Source of the DNA: Sphagnum compactum
Taxonomy: Eukaryota; Bryophyta; Sphagnopsida; Sphagnales
Length of the DNA stretch: 64,000 nucleotides
Assembly (NCBI GenBank): GCA_965153455.1
Contig: OZ234498.1
Coordinates: 4,092,001 to 4,156,000 of the forward strand
Direction of reading: 5' to 3'
Within the stretch, counting starts at the first letter, position 1. Each line of letters starts with the position of its first letter. Position numbers and translations under genes: made by a program. This document shows, in pieces, positions 31,250 to 44,800 of the stretch. The notes beneath the pieces are model-generated. The model had not been told where the DNA came from. It saw only the letters and a program-made list of their open reading frames with translations, and made no database searches.

Positions 31250-34200
31250 TTGAACTTCCCATAAGGAGTAAACTATGAACTCTGTGGAATAATTTTTATT
31301 TTAACTATTGTCGGTTTGAACCAGTGTTGGTTGCTTATTGAGTTTTTAGGGAACTTCGGGGAATATTTCCTGTTTTTGACCATTGTTGGTTTGAACTTGC
31401 CTAAGTCATTCCAATATGGGCCTCCACAATGGGCAATGTTCAATATGTGACCCTCCACTAAGAAATCTTTTCATAAGTGAATCCACTCGAAAGCCTCATG
31501 GGACCCTCACCTTTCAGAAAGTCAAATATGTAGAAATTTTTTCACTACTCCCTATTGTTTCTGATTGGCTAAATAGTATGATGATTGGTCCAGGTGGTTT
31601 GCTATTAGTAGTCTCCCACTTACTTCTTGCGGACCAGAGTTTCAATTTTGTTCACTGGGGTTGGCAAAACGGTTAGTAACTTAAAACTTGGATGTGAGAA
31701 TTATTTTTGCAGGGTCACATACTGAACATTGGTGGAGATTCACTAAGACTCCTGCTTGTTTGTTTACTCTGCGAATTTGTTATCCATTGTTATCTATTTG
31801 TTCGTCCTTTTTTTTAAACCGGGTCAATCATTTTGTTGTTGATGGCTGCGTGCGTACCAAATGGCCCGCGAACATTATTTGAGTGACGTGCGCGTCGTTA
31901 CTTCTTCAAGAACGACAATTGAGATCGCCTCAAGCCGAAAGAGGGCTTGGGGAGTGTGCCCATGTTCAACCATGTTTCAAGAGGCGCACATGTTTTGACC
32001 TATTGCTTCAATGGGGGTGGGAGAGGGGAGGATGTCATCATGCAAGCCATAATGCATGCCCATGTCTTCATGAATTTGTGGTGCACATTCGTGTACAATA
32101 TGCTTTATGGCACAATGTGAATAGGATTATGTAACTATTTCAAGTGTGAACTAGTGTTTTTCCGGTTCTTGATTTCAAAAGGAACCTTTCTAGTCATGTT
32201 TCTAACTTTTTTTTTTTTTACTTTTTTTTTTCTTTTTTTGGTTTTTTATGGAAATTCCAATATGGTTTTAAGATCAAATTTTCAAAAGCTCTAGTTCACG
32301 TCTTTACACAATGAATTTTAAAAGCTAGTGCAATTTTGAACAAGTTTGATTCCAACTCCATTAGAACAAATAAACCAAGAAAATTGGTGAAATATTAATC
32401 TTTTTAGCTAGTGCACAATGTTCAAGATAGAGATTATGTAATATTAATTATGTACAATCAATAAATGCAATAACTTGCCTAAAAAAAAAGGCCAAGCTTT
32501 TTTTTTTTTTAATAATAAAGTTGCACTTATCTACTTATAGAACTTAAACCTATTTAAAATGGGGCAATGTCCTTTATTTAGGTTTTAATTTAATTTTGGA
32601 AAGAGATCAGTTACCTAGTTAGGTTCCAATGATGATTTCAACATAATTCAAAACCTTTGGATTAAAGACGTTAACACTTAATCTATAATTTGGACCTGAA
32701 CTTGCCTAAATTTTAAAACTTGCCAATACTTGTGTGAACAAGACCCTAACAACATAGCCCAATTGTGAAAAAAATATTTTAAACTTTAAATTTATTTTCC
32801 ATGATAAAAATTACTCAAAATTCAATTTCTCCCCCACCTTAAGTTGAAAATTTATGAAATGAGATTCGAAAAAATTCATTAATAAAAGGCTTTCCAATAA
32901 TACCAATAACTTGCCACAATTTTCCTATATAATTTTTTTTTAAAATTTTGATAAATTATTTTACATTCAACAAGTCTTGCACCATAGGTTTAATCTTTAT
33001 GAAACCACCTCAATGTAGTCCTACCCATCAAAGGCTTTCCAATGACACGAAGATTGGGGGGGGGGCATGGTTTGGGAGATCTCAACTTAATAAACCAAAC
33101 AAACAAACTATTTTCCTTAAATAGATAGATTGACTATCACATCTTTTTCCATTCAAAACCAAATTTATTTATTTTTATTTGCATGAAAAAGGGTCCACCT
33201 CAACATTACTTTTGGTGTGAATTTTTGAATTTTTATAAATAAATAAGTAGTTTTAATTTAAATTGCTATTTTATTTTTTATTTTTGAAATTTTTCACTAC
33301 ATTGGATTTGTTATTTTAATTTGATAAAAAAATTTAACTAGTTTTTTAAAAATCTAGATAGGTTGCCATTTCATGTTAAATCCCTTTTGGGATACTAGCC
33401 GATGACTTGAACATCAAAAAATTGAAGAAAAAAAAATCACTAGTCCACCTACTTCTCAAATTAATATTGAACATAGTTTGTCACTCATGTTGATTTGCTC
33501 ATTGATTGTTTATTCTAGTGGCTTGTTGTTTTGCTTGTTAATATTTCCTTGTTTTTCAGTTTTTTTATTGACTTGTTGTGTTGTTAGTTGCTTATTGATT
33601 TGTTTAATGACTTTGATGTTTCTTGATTTTCATTTTGGTTTTTTTTTTAATTTTTTAAATTTGCATAATTTTAACTTCATTTTTTGAATTTTCATTGTTT
33701 CACATTTTGAAATTTTCTTTGTTGAAGATCTTTTCACAAGATGGGCAAAGAACATGGTTCAAGTCCATGAAAGATCATGAACAATTTTATTCATTTGAGA
33801 AGTTCCAACTTTTCAAATATTTTGATATGTTAGTCACTTAGTGATTTAATTTTTTGGTACATTCAATAATGTTTTATTAATTCAATGCACAATTTTGTAT
33901 TAGGTTCCAAAGTTATAGCACACGAATTGGAAAAGGTGGCAAGTCCTAAACATGGAATGCATCCCTATGTGTCTTGCAAATTTAGATTATGATTTGAAGG
34001 AAAAAATGAACATTGATTGAAATAATTCATAAAGTGTTAAACAGGCTTTGAAGGGGTGTATAAAAAAATGGTATGACATCTCTTAATCAAATGTGTTTTC
34101 CATATGCACTTACAAGAAGCACCTTCAAATTTGCACCTTCAAATCTTAAAATGATTTGAATAATTGTTATGATATCAGGCTTCTTAAATGGACAAAAGTT

Positions 34201-37080
34201 TGCATGATCTTAAGGACTTCAACCTTGTCATTTGTGCATCTTGTAAAAAGATCGTCAACTAAAATGTTTTTGAAAATAATCAAATATGAAACAATGTGAC
34301 ATGAAGAAATGAAGCTAACAAGCAACAAATACTCCAAAAAGCATTAAAATCTAGAAAGCGAATCAAGAAGCAAGAAAATCATTAAACACATCCATGAACA
34401 ACTAACAACAACAAAAACAAGTAAAAAATAATAAAGTGGTAGAAAAGAATCAAGAAAAAAAAACTAAACAAGCAAAAAAAAAATATTAAAAAATCAATCA
34501 ACAAACAAAAACAAACCAATGTGCATGAGTGATGCATTATCTTCAATACTATTTTGAAAAGTAGGTGCACCATTTCTCGCTGTAATACGAGACCCATTTT
34601 CCATTAGGGACCCCAAGGCTTCAATAGACTCCAACCAACCCAACTGCACCCACTCATGGACCCACAAACTTCACCTACTCATGGAAAATTTCTTAAGACT
34701 TGGACCCATATTCAATATATATATATATATTGATGACCCAAGAGCAAGTACTCTAAAAGACCCAATGGTCCCCCAAGTGCCGGGCCCCAAAATTTTGGTG
34801 GGTGGCAAGGTATTGGGCCAATTTTTGGATTTGGGTCATGTTCCATAGAAGTTAACCCTAAACCCTAACACTAAATTCAATAATATTGTTGATGTTTCCA
34901 TCAGTTTCTTGACGTGCTTTTGGTTAGACTAATTAAAGGTTTCATTGCTTCATTCAAGTGGTCGTGAGTTTTGATGAAATCTAGCCACTTTGATTGAATT
35001 TAACGAGATTTTTGACATTCAATATTGTGTTCTTTTTCTGAAAAATTCGACAAAAGTGAAAATAATATAATTTGTGCTGAACTTGAAAAGGTGCTACAGT
35101 ATGTTGCAAGTTGGTGGAGGGCCATATGAAAAGGAAGAAAAGAGGGACAAATTACCCTCTACCCAATGAGGTCACAAAAAGTTGTTTTGGAATTGCAGCT
35201 TCTTTTTTAAAAAGTCTTCTTTGGTTTTCTGGATACTTTGTCGGAAAAGAGAGGACATTTTGAAGTTGTTTTGCAAGACTTTTGTTGAACATCTAAGTAG
35301 ATAAGAGGGTTCCTTTGTGTTTCTCAAAAATTCCCAACCAAAATAATAATAATAATAAAACTGAAAAATCCAAAACATAAAAACAGAAAGGCAAACCAAA
35401 GATAGAATCAGTTTTTTTAATTAAAAAAATTTAGTAATAAAAAATAGTACCTATTTTCCACATGTATGGAAATAAAGAGAAGTTGTGGAAATACTTAGAA
35501 TATAGTGGTCCTCTCACTCCCCATCTATTCATACAAGTCAGGATGAAAGGCTCCCTTTCACCTCAAGATGCTTTTCTGTGTGTCTTTGCACTCTTCGACT
35601 TTCTTAAGACAATTCTAACTCATTTGCTAGCCAAAACCACATATCGATAAGTCACTCATCTGAAATCCTAATCCCAAACTAATTTCCTAACAAGCTTTTT
35701 TTTTTGGCCTCGAGTATCTAACCCAAATGTGAACTTCCCAAATGGTTCAAGGTTTCATCACCCAAAATACCCATTTTCATCTGGTAGTCCAACTACAAGT
35801 CTAACACTTAGACTCATTTCGAGGAGACTCAAGACCACTCTTCTTCAACCCTCCACCTATTCTTGCACACCTTTGTGCTAACTAAGCAACACCTTATCGT
35901 ATCAAAAATCAAACCCAATTTGGCAATCAAATTGTAACACCCACATCAACATGAGGCCCCCACCCCTTTGTGATCCCAATGTGGGCCCTAATTGGGCTAG
36001 TCCACTTTTGGTCTCACCCAAAAGGGCATGTCAATCCCATTCTTAATCAAGTTTTATCCCTTGACTTGCCCCTTTGCAAAGGGCCTTGTATCTCTATGCA
36101 TATCTAGAGGTCGGTCCAAAGTCCAAACCAATGTTGGTTTGCCGATTCTTCTTTGTTTTTTCATAACTGGCAGGGCAAGGTTTTTGCACTTTTCTTTCTT
36201 TTTTAAAAATCTCACAGAGGGGTATCAAGTAATCATTTTTTTAAATATTTTTAAAAATTAAATACTCTCTCCTATTACCAATTTCCCAGAGATTACCTTC
36301 TTTTTTTTTGTTAATAGTTAATACCCACTTGATATGCATAAGTGACAGTTTTGAAATACCCGCCGTGATACCCAACAAAAGTCGCAATACAAATGTGTGG
36401 GGGCTATACAAAAGTCGCAAGCAAATGTGTTGGAATTTGACTACTACTCATGTAAAAAATACTCCCAATTTATAGTATTCTTAATTACATGAAGCAAATT
36501 CAATTTTGTGCTGTTCAGGTGTGGCCAAATGAATATAACCAACATTTTTTTTTTTGGCATTTTTGAACATTTAAAACAAGGGAAATAACATTTACATCAA
36601 TCATCACAAATGTTACATTAATAATCAAAACAGATGATTTTTTTTCATCAATGTGCTAACATGACATGGTCAGCCAAGGGCACTATAGTTAGTGATCCTC
36701 CTTTGGAGACGATGGTTTTGCTGGTTTCTATAAGCATTGAGGGGTGTCGATAGTTTTGTAAAGAGTGCAAATCCTATTATTTTGAAACATGTTGTCCAAT
36801 ATTACAAGTGTGGGTTTTTCTAAGCATTTTCACCTCGTTACACAACATATCATAGGAGGTTATTCAGCCCTAACTAGTGCGTTCCACCTGCCTAATGGAG
36901 TGTTGAAAAGCACATTATGGCATAAAAGCTCGGCATTATTTTCTTTAATGGTTAGTGCGATGAATGATGTTCTACAATGGCTCGTAAATATGCCCTTGGG
37001 TAAGGGTATAAAGAAGTTAAAAGCATTTGTTGGACAAATATATGGTTTATAATATATTGTATTCGTACTAGTACAAACCC
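31250..37080. other. AT-rich gene desert
   Basis: About 5.8 kb without a supportable gene. The sequence is dominated by A and T runs, with a G run at about 33056-33065, an AT dinucleotide run at about 34716-34731 and a slightly richer patch at about 31840-32130 holding a short plus-strand open segment with no recognisable domain. It is probably decayed transposable-element DNA, but no transposase or reverse-transcriptase motif could be read. Confidence 0.45.
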
Positions 37081-37082
37081 TT

Positions 37083-37270
37083 TTGAAAACATGGATATCT
37101 TCAATCTCTTCAAGAAGATTGTTTGTTTGATTCAAAAACTTTGAAAACATGGATATCTTCAATCTCTTCAAGAAGATTGTTTGTTTGCTTGTTTTGTTTG
37201 TCAAGTTGAGACCTCCTACACCATGTTTGTTTGCTTGTTTTGTTTGTCAAGTTGAGATCTCCTACACCGT
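37083..37270. repeat. Two adjacent direct duplications
   Basis: A block with AAACATGGATATCTTCAATC and TCTTCAAGAAGATTGTTTGT occurs at about 37083-37128 and 37141-37186. Directly after it, a second block (TTGTTTTGTTTGTCAAGTTG, GAGACCTCCTACACC) occurs at about 37188-37225 and 37233-37270. The pattern suggests two successive replication-slippage or end-joining events. Confidence 0.8.
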
Positions 37271-37299
37271 GTTGACACCACCATGCACTTGGTGTTGTT

Positions 37300-38814
37300 A
37301 GAATGCCCTCAATGACAATGGATGCATCAGGATGGTTTTGTAATGTTTAGCCATCTGGTGCAGGAATGATTGAATATTGAATACTTATTAGATCTAGTTA
37401 TGGGTGGATCTAGTAAAATCTTTCAATTCATTTTTCACTAGGAGTAGCTATTTAATCATTTTGTAATAAAGAGCGTCTCCACCCACCGTAGCCTCTACCA
37501 GTGTTTTTATCACATGCAATAACATAGAGCTAATTCTTTCCCCCATCCCCACCCATAAACATGGAAAATTGGACAATAAAAAGTGAGAAATCACTTGCAT
37601 GCTACCCAAAGTACTATGTACAAGCCATTGTGCTACTACTCCCAGTGGAGATGATCTAAGATCAGCAAGCGAGTAGAAAGAATAGCCAAAATCAACAAAT
37701 GGGTATAAAGAATAGCCAAAACAAGCAGCTCATCACAAAACAGCTTTGCCCTTTATGGCAAGTTTGAATACACGTTCATTATGAGACCCCAAAAGAACAA
37801 GCCACTTCCGTGAGTCAACAATCAACCTTCCAAGATGAAGAATCCTTTCCAAAACCATCTTTTTCCCTTCATAAAAGGATGACAAAAAACCACATTTTCC
37901 CAGCTCTTGCTTTACATCCTCAACATATTGTAGATCATGTATAGTACATGTACTATACATAAGCCACATGTACATGGCTTTGTATGTGGCTTATGTACAT
38001 TTCTCCTTCACTCCTCCATGCTTCTTTTCAAGTCAAGGCACTTGCAGTATTTGATTCACATTCGTTGGGATTTCAGGAGTGTACCAGGAGCTTTTAAGTT
38101 TGGTGTCAAAAGTATTGACCTGTGAATTCCAATTCCCATCTGCTGCATCCTGAGGGAGGGAGCCAGAGTGCTATCAAGGTGCTTCGGATCCTCAAAGACA
38201 TAGTCAGGTCCAACTCTCGCATGAAAGTCAATCAGAAACTCAATTGTTAGCCAGTGCCCACAATCCATGGTGTCCTTTCCAAGCCTTCACCACCAAGTTC
38301 ATGGGCTTTATATCCCAACTCAAAGCTTTTCAACTGCAGACATAATTTCTATTTGCCTACTTAAAATCTTTCTCCTGCTGAACCAAAACCCTCCTTGAGG
38401 GTGGGATCACTGGATTTAAGAAGTTCTGTTGGCTCAGGGACCTCAACACAAAAGTCCATGTTGAATATCAGCGGCACCTGTAATCTCATTTCATCTAGAA
38501 AACCTCTGTGACCTATCATCTGCCATTGACCAATCTGGCTTGAGGATAATTACATAGGTCTTCTGCAAGCCAGTGGCTCACACTAAATTCAGAGAGTCCG
38601 GCATACAAAGTTGGACTGAAACTATTGACTGCTGACAAGAGCTACACAAATTCTATAGCACATTTTATGATATGAAATGTTGAATACCCCCCTTTCACCT
38701 CATTCTGTGATCCAAATTTTAGAGTTCCCATGTAAGAACATTGTCAACTCCCATAAAATCAAGGCCTAACACTAACCTGAAACCCCCCCCTCCCTCCAGC
38801 CTCAACACAATACT
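37300..38814. other. 3' flank of the AP-1 gamma gene; unidentified minus-strand open segments
   Basis: Two minus-strand open segments, 37733-37975 and 38056-38268, are richer in ordinary amino acids than the surrounding noise (for example LERILHLGRLIVDSRKWLVL and ARVGPDYVFEDPKHLDSTL). I recognise no family, splice continuity or partner. They could be remnants of a gene or chance. The rest is the 3' untranslated region and spacer of the gamma-adaptin gene. Confidence 0.3.
37937..38000. repeat. 24-bp perfect palindrome beside a second inverted repeat
   Basis: The 24 bases starting ATGTATAGTACA at 37937 are identical to their reverse complement. Directly after, ATAAGCCACATGTACA is matched by TGTATGTGGCTTAT in inverted orientation across CATGGCTT. 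A stable cruciform or hairpin is possible. It is AT-rich and near unrecognised open segments. Confidence 0.7.
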
Positions 38815-41800
38815 CTACAGCCCTGCAGGGAAGTTATTGACCTGGGCTTGTTCCAAGTTATTCTGTCCATTTGATTTGAAGCTCACTCTCAATTTCATGA
38901 CAATGGCTTTCTGCAAGCAGCATAACAGGCAAGAATGTGATGCAGTACTTGCAAATCCATTATTCTGAGCTCTTTCTTTTGCCCACAAAAATTCTTTCAA
39001 CATGAACTTTTATGGAGCTGCTGCTGCTAAGAGTCACATACCAGAAGATCAACTTGAGCAGGGATAGAGTTTCTGGCTAGCAATCATGAAACTATGACAA
39101 AACTCTGATATCAACCCACCCTGAGTTCCAAGGTGAATAGAAAGCTGTATGAGGAAAGAGACAAGAGAGGAGTAAAAGGTGAACCTGGCCATGCATACTG
39201 TTAGTTGCTTTGATGATCTGTGTTATGAAGCCATCCCCATTTGCAGGAAGAAAGTTGCTACTGGCTGGCTCGAGCTGCAGTTGCATGAACTGTGTGTAGA
39301 CACAAATGTGAAGATTGGTTAGCTGTGAAGAAAACTCAACCAATTCACTGCAAAGCAAAGCTCTTCACAATTAAGGATAGACCTCTTACAATGTCAACTC
39401 TTACAATAAGGGCTATTTACCTTTGGCACTGCTGCTTGAAACAGATAATCTGTGTACGGACTTGAAGACAAATTTGTATGAGTGGCCTTAATGATGGTGG
39501 TCTGAGGAGATCCTGCTGGCTTTGTGAATTCAAATGTAATCTTCAACCCATTTGTTTGCATTGCCACAATTGACGGGTGTGCTGCATTTTCTGATAAATA
39601 ACAAACGAGCCCACAAGCATACACAGAAGTGTTAGTGTTCAACAAGGGAAGATGGAAGGAGACTCCAGACTACATCTTTGAATAAAACCACTCACAAATA
39701 TATAGCTTTCTTTTGCAAACAAAAGGATTATTGCAAAAAGCTGGGTCACATGCGTACCACCACTAGCCACTGGCATTGAAAGAGAATTCAGATTTGCAAA
39801 AGGATCAGCATTTGAAGTAGGACTCTTGTGAGGCTGACCACCCAATACATCTTGAGTAAGTGAAGAGCCCTTGTGAATGGCAAAAGGAGGTTGGACATCC
39901 AATAAAGAACTCTTGAGTGAAGGAGGTTGGACAGAGGCAGCAGACTCTTGAGAAGAAGCTACTGGAAGAGCTGCCGGACTGCTGCCAAGGGACAGAAGCT
40001 CCAACAACATATTGGCACCTCCTGATGACGATGGATGTACTGCGAGTGAAGATCAACCAGAGATAGTCACAAACAAAAGAATCATCAGGTGAAGCACATC
40101 ACTACATAACCTACTAATCAGTATTCAAAGGACTGTAGATCACAATCCTGCCAAGTACCTGAATTCTCTGTGGTTAGTACCAGAGCTTCATGAGGAACAT
40201 GTGAAATTTTAAGACATCTTGACCAAGACACACAAACAAGAACTCCCTTATCCTGTCATGCACAGTCACAAATAGAAGAAATCAAAACAACAACATGCAA
40301 GGAAGGAAGGGGGACATGACTACAAGAGGGAATATTTCCTGCACGCCCTAACCACATCTAAAGCCAACAATTTAATCAAGCTCCTAAATATGTTCTACAG
40401 CCCCTGCCTGCCCATATGAGAGTAGGAAATACTTACAAGGAGATGTCATGATGTCAGAACCGGTGACTGTATTGATACCCAAAGAACCCAACAAAGCATC
40501 ATCAGGTGACTTATCAGGGGCTGATGGTTGCTCATCAGGGAGAAAACTGAGTAGATCTATGAGAGAATTTTCAGGAGCCAAATCTTTTGCAAGTCCATTT
40601 GGTTGCGCCACATGTCCATTGGAATGGGGTTCAGAAGTTGCCGTCTGATTTCCATCGACACCCATTTCAACTTGCTTGGCTGAGTAGTAGGTTGCTTCAT
40701 CTAAAACAGGCATCCTCTCTAGCAGGGCAGCTCTACATAAGAATAGTCCAACAGTTCATGAACAGAATCTATGAGTTTCTGGACTAGATAAGAAGCTCAT
40801 AGCAAGGATGAGATCCAGCGTAACACACCAGAATTGCAAAGCAATCGGAAAAGATGTGGAAAAAACGACAAACTCGAACAGGACAGCTCAAGGAAGATAT
40901 ATACTTGATGTCTGTGTGCCTGCTGAGGATGGACCCAAATTCAATAGCACGCTGTTGTAATTCAAGCACCACACTCCCCTTGTACTCCAATATCAAAGCT
41001 TTGATATGGCTGCTCCCACACCCATCACGAAGGTCCAGCATGAAACAAGTTAGATGAATGGATGAACAAGGTTTTGTGTCTCATACTCTTTGAGTTTAAA
41101 CACACGTCCAAGAGAAAATGTCACAAAACCAAATCGAGCCCTAGATGCACAACTTCAATGTATAACAGTGACAAACAGAAAAGTATGTCTGCCACCACAG
41201 AGTGGTTGTTTCAATGGCACACAGCATTGAGATGTCACAAGTTGCAAACTTACTCCGCACAATGAGAGAAGCGGGATGAAAGTTTCAGGAGTGCTGTGAG
41301 ACAAAATGCTAAAGTGTCTGAAGAAACTCTGGTGTCTTTCAAAACAGTCTCAACTATATCCACTGCATCTGACTCTGTCACCTGCACCCAACCCAAACAT
41401 CACAAGAAAAGATACATCAAGCTGAAAAATCTAATAATTTGAGCAAGGTCTGGAATGACATTGTCCAACCTCCCCAACTCTTCTGTGAAGAATGTGGGAA
41501 TTGGAACATGTGCTGAAAACTGTTACACCCTCCGACATGTTTCTTCTATGAAGAAGGAGAAGACCAAGAATACCAAGAAAAGAAGAGGAACCAAAAATGA
41601 GAGAGAGAAAGAAAAGCCCACAAGAGGAAGGAAAAACAGAGTTCAAGAAAAACAGAGAACTTCAAAAGCTTGATCTTTTGAGAACCTTCCACTTAGGATT
41701 AAATGTTTGAGCATTTTGGTACTTGGGAGTTTGCTAAATCCAAAAATGTATAGCAGGAGCAGCCATATTCAATGCATAATTTATGGTACATGCCACCACA

Positions 41801-44800
41801 ATAGAGTCTTTTCCGAGATATGTGAAGTGGAGAAATCAGGGGGATAGCAGGAACAAATGGATCGTATCTTTCATAAGTACTGAGCAATTCCCAATACCTT
41901 TGGTTTACATCAACCCTGAAAAGAACTGAGAGATGACCCAGGTTATGGATATTTCAGATCTGACAACCTAACAGCAAAAACAAATCAGCAAGCAGGAAAA
42001 GATGGAAAAACTCTACTCTAAAGAAAAGGGAAAATAAGACCACAGGACAGAATGGAGGATTGGCCTAGATAACATTGATGGTCATTCAAGCAAATGTTCA
42101 GGTTCCCCTTCAGCAGCAACATGTATGGTCCAAAAAGACCCACAAATTCAAATATGAAGAGGGTTGAAGTTAGCTAGAAAGACTGTACAATTTGAACCCA
42201 TTAGCACTACTCCCAAGGAGTCTTTTAAGAACTCAGCTGAGAGGAGACATCTGAGACATGAAAAATAGGATAGGATAGGACCCACTACTTACAGTCAATG
42301 GTTCTTCACCTTCAACCTCATTCAGATGATCTACCAACATTTCACCGTACTCACCAATGCACCAAATGGTAACTTGTCCCAGACTTTCCTGTCCAAGGAA
42401 ACAAAGCAAGTTTCAGGCATGTTGGTATTTTAAGTTTGTTCAGCAAACTTGACGAGAAACCCCCAAACCATCAACAAAGAGTCATGAAAACTTTTGATGC
42501 CAACAGAGTTGTACCCCAACAATGCTCAGGTCTGCATAGTAGACAAGGCCAAGCTCTTTGCAAAATACACAGTGGACTTCCCAAAGGACTACACACATCT
42601 TCAAAGGAAATGATGTAGTGGAGAGCAGAGGCAACAAGCACCTGCCCATCCCATGCTTGGAAAACACGATACAATGCCCTCACTGTGTAGCCCTGAAGCT
42701 CAGATGCATTGCTGATCACCACTACCAAAGCCCTTGTAACATCAGGAGTCACATACTTCCCTGCCTGCATGTTAACCACTAATGTCAAAAGAAATGTTAC
42801 CATATCAAGCAAAAATGTGTAGCTGTGTATAGGTTTACTTTGCCAACTAGCTGCATTCAATTGCAGATATAGTTATCAGCACAGAACAACAACTGGTTCC
42901 CCTGTAGAGGAGATGGCATGGCAAGACTAATTGTACCTCAACCATAAGCAAAATCATCTGATCAATGTACCACTGCTTGTTTGGAGAGAATCTGCACAAG
43001 ACCCAAAATACCACAAGCAAGCCTCAGTAATGGGTTGTGATACAGTCCATGTTCATACACAGATTTCTGGCCATAGAAACTGCAAGAAAATGAAGTTATT
43101 ACATGTGCCTGATAAATTTCCGGTTCAACCACCCACCCACGTATAAAAACCTTGTGGATCAAGGACATACATCAAAGTTGATGCCCTTTGAAATACACCA
43201 ACACAACAGTGCAGCTGTAAGTCACTACAGATCAGGCACAGGAAGAAGAAGAAGACAATATTTACCGCTGCACAAGAGAAGATATTTTGGCTGTCAGGTC
43301 TCCTTTGAACTCAGGGTCACTCACTTTCAGATAGTCAATGAGCTCCTTTGTCAAAATCTTGACATTGCTCACATTGACTAATGCAGAAATGAGCTCCAGT
43401 GCTCGTCGCTGTATAGAAATATCAGAATCCTATTGACAAAGATCAAACATTCTTCAGAAAGAATATAGCTTCATTTTTCAAGTACTGAGAATTCTCCTTA
43501 AAACGGAGTTTGAGTTCGCCAAATAGGAAATGTACGATGACTTCCTATACAGTTTGGATTTCTAACCACACTGCAGGAGGAAGTGAAAAATAAAACAATG
43601 AATGCAATGGGTGCTGCTGCTGCTGCTGCTGTTTAACTGCAGGGCGGGCACCACATTCTTTTCAAGAATTCCAACTGTGCAGAAGCAATGCTTGCCAAGC
43701 AATGAATGTGATCTGCATGTTTGACAAAATGGAGACATAAAGCCTGATGAGGTCATAGTATGAGCATCATACTTTCACACACTCCACTATAGTGGTTCGA
43801 TGGCGCTGAACAGCTTGAGTATCCACAGAAACAACCTTGACCAGAGTGTTCAGTGCAACATATCTGTCACCAAAATACACATTGTCACAGAGGGCGTTCC
43901 TGCTTCTACTGTACCCCAGTATCTCAACCAGGAGACCCAGATGCTTGTCCTATGGACTACTCTGAGCAGAGTGTGGCCTTTTGTGTTGGGAGCATTAGCA
44001 TGCAATTGCTCAGTTGTGAGTTCTTCTTACTAAGAGTACCTTGCCTACTTCCCTCTATCTTAAAAGCATGCACCAGGATATGGATATAAACCTACCGGAT
44101 ATTGTTGTCACGATTTGCCAAGAAGCGGCCTAGAATGTTGATGGCAAGTACCCGAAGGCCTCCAATCGTCTCTATGGACATGATTGTCTGTACACATTCA
44201 TACAAGATAGCATTGCCAGCATTCTTGCTTCCCTCTGTGTTTGTTGCAACCTGTCCAGAAATGATATGCAATCATGATCTATAGCGGAAGAGAGATAAGA
44301 GTGACCAGGTAAGTAATTTCTAGTCCCAAAAAAGAGACAACTGGTGCACACCAAAAGTTGCACACAGGAGGACACTAAGATAAAAGTATTCAAGCAATGT
44401 TGGTGGGTGCAAGCAAACATGTCTGAGGACTGAATCAAACCCCAATGCACGAAAAGCCACCAGGACCATACCTGGGCAAGGATATCACTCATATTGTCAC
44501 TTGTTTCTGGATCACCCTTGCCTAGAAGGCCCAGCAGTCTAAGAAGCCTGATTTGCAAAAAGGGATCAGTGATACCGTTCACATCATACTCAGGGGCATA
44601 GCCACTTACAACCAGGCTCTTCAGTACCCGAACCAGTGACATCACATGCTGCATCCACAAAACAGTATGTTTTGAGTTCAACCCTATGGCTATTAGGTAT
44701 CAAGAAATAAAGAGCCTTGAGTATTCAGACACATTTGCAGGAATTTTAAACAATTGCTTGTTCTTTGTGGAAATCTGAGAACTAGGCTCTGGATCCACAA

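Noticed and set aside
32800-37000. LTR retrotransposon in the AT-rich desert
   Set aside because: No paired LTRs, primer-binding site, polypurine tract or protease/reverse-transcriptase motif could be read.
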